Assembly: GCA_964006375.1 (NCBI GenBank)
Contig: OZ023269.1
Coordinates: forward strand, 1,302,001 to 1,366,000
Direction of reading: 5' to 3'
DNA from: Tillus elongatus
Lineage: Eukaryota > Arthropoda > Insecta > Coleoptera > Cleridae
Length of the DNA: 64,000 bases
Shown here: positions 62,890-64,000 of the stretch, one piece after another
Layout of the letters: every line of letters starts with the position of its first letter
How positions within the stretch are numbered: position 1 is the stretch's first letter
Position numbers and translations under genes: made by a program
The notes under the pieces: generated by a model
What the model saw: only the letters and a program-made list of their open reading frames with translations
What the model was told of the DNA's origin: nothing
Databases searched by the model: none

Positions 62890-63730
62890 GGTCTGTTAAT
62901 AAAAGAAGTTAGGATTTGTTTTAACACATTTTATTCTATCAATTCGTTTGAGTGATGCTTTTTGGTTCATCCAGTGTTTTACTTCCACTACGTAGTTTTC
63001 AGCTCTCACTAACAAGCAGTCTTCTCCTTGATGTCTTCCTTTCGTAGCCAATTTGTCCGCTTCTTCATTTCCACTGATATCTTCATGTCCTTTGACCCAT
63101 GCAAATACACATCTCAAACCCTTCTGCATAATTTTAAATAGTTTTCCCATAATCTTGCAAATTAGTGGATTGGTAAGTATACTTTTTGGGTTATTCAGAG
63201 CTGAGAGTAGATATCATGAGTCGGTAATAATTAGATATGTACTGTAAGGGCCAGGAGTAACTAAGTTGTGGGCCTTTAATACAACAATTGCCTCGTCAGT
63301 GTAGATAGATGCTTTCTGACATAATTTTTTCTCCTGTTGACTTTGTTGAGCCTCCAAATTACTTCTACTGATTAAGGTAGGGGATTGGAGTAGATAAAGT
63401 AAATGTAAATTTGATTTAGTTTTATACGATCGATAGACTGCCTGTGAAACCTGAAGTGGAAATTAAGCTAGCCGAAATGTTGTTTTGTTTTGTTATTTAT
63501 TTAATGTGGGTAGTGTTGAATTATAGGTGTACACCATAGTTATAGTTTATCATGTTATGCAATACGTAAATGGTTTTATACACTGTGTATTTGCATATTG
63601 AATAAATAAATAAATAAATAAATTTAAGCGAATATTTGTTGCTGTGGTGGGCCCAGTATATTCTTGCTTCAACGCCGTCTTCTAATTTAGAACCATTAGT
63701 AAAGATTTTAGCAGCTAATTAATATTCTGC
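62890..63730 (-). pseudogene. LINE RNase H relic, split by a later insertion
   Basis: On the minus strand the N-terminal RNase H block IFTNGSKLEDGVEARIYWAH (about 63725-63640) comes first. After an interruption (63425-63625) follow SIYTDEAIVVLKA (about 63300), YLIITDS with a catalytic Asp (about 63230) and FAWVKGHEDISGNEEADKLA (about 63090), the C-terminal catalytic block of RNase H. The first TDGS Asp has become Asn. This RNase H type belongs to I-group or R1-like LINEs. It is not from the copy at 20470-22040, whose corresponding block differs. Confidence 0.72.
63425..63625 (+). mobile_element. Short retroelement 3' end inserted into the RNase H relic
   Basis: The segment ends in TGCATATTGAATAAATAAAT and more AAAT units up to about 63624, like a retroposon tail. 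Near its start CCTGAAGTGG ... AGCCGAAATGTTG resembles a decayed hammerhead core, which would point to a Penelope-type origin. Boundaries are approximate. Confidence 0.45.
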
Positions 63731-64000
63731 TAATAAGCTTCTTACATATATCTGTAGATGGTTATCATCCAGAAGGATGCCTGGGAACAACTATTTTTGA
63801 TCTTAATAACAATGCCTGGTATTGTGTTTTGTAAACTTCACGCTTACTGGTTCTTAGTTCGAGGTCTAAATTTTTCACATCTGAATAGGACTTTGCTAGT
63901 GGTGGTGGGTTTTTGAGTCTTCCATAGTTGCTTGTATTGATGTGTACAAATAATACATTGATACAGTGTCATAAGTCCGCATCGACGTCGCCTTGCTTAA
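63731..64000. other. Probable LINE upstream sequence, decayed
   Basis: It should be the RT-RNase H connection of the same LINE, but no block is clear enough to call. Confidence 0.35.

Overview
This is a piece of an AT-rich animal nuclear genome, most likely from an arthropod and plausibly an insect. That placement is an inference from the repeat content: jockey-like LINEs, Tc1/mariner elements, a Penelope-like retroelement, tRNA-derived SINEs, a gag-bearing LTR element and 17 long (TA)n tracts. There are no operons, CRISPR arrays or bacterial signals. Almost all of the window is transposon sequence of different ages. The only convincing host coding sequence is one exon near the right end (60932-61547, minus). 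It encodes the start of a type II membrane protein and ends at a good splice donor.

Layout. 1-9130 holds five pieces of one jockey-like LINE family, one of them apparently 5'-inverted, a decayed mariner, and a second LINE (7567-9130). 10478-17360 holds four (TA)n tracts, a SINE, another LINE relic and the best copy of the jockey-like LINE (15772-17360). 18286-22800 holds a SINE, an I/R1-like LINE with RNase H, and a mariner fragment. 24475-28585 holds a 1.3 kb composite repeat, a tRNA-derived SINE, a foldback element and a retroelement insertion whose two inverted arms each carry a well-formed hammerhead ribozyme (26602-27424). 29070-32857 holds LINE relics and a 183 bp MITE. 32860-34928 is an intact mariner-type transposon with 340 bp terminal inverted repeats and a full 362-residue transposase. 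35388-45420 holds a Penelope-like GIY-YIG relic, a second decayed mariner and many small repeats. 46660-48690 holds three SINEs and a third hammerhead. 50515-56439 is a very young LTR retrotransposon that carries only a gag-like gene and sits inside a (TA)n tract. 57357-60740 holds more composite repeats. 60932-61547 is the host exon. The right edge is a LINE RNase H relic split by another insertion.

Two points tie the window together. First, many (TA)n tracts are not independent microsatellites: they occupy a fixed internal position in a repeat family whose modules recur across the window, and one such tract was the landing site of the LTR element. Second, self-cleaving-RNA motifs occur beside retroelement sequence at several places, which fits the known association of hammerhead ribozymes with Penelope-like elements. 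All coordinates and homologies were read by eye from the sequence. Family names rest on motif recognition, not on database searches.
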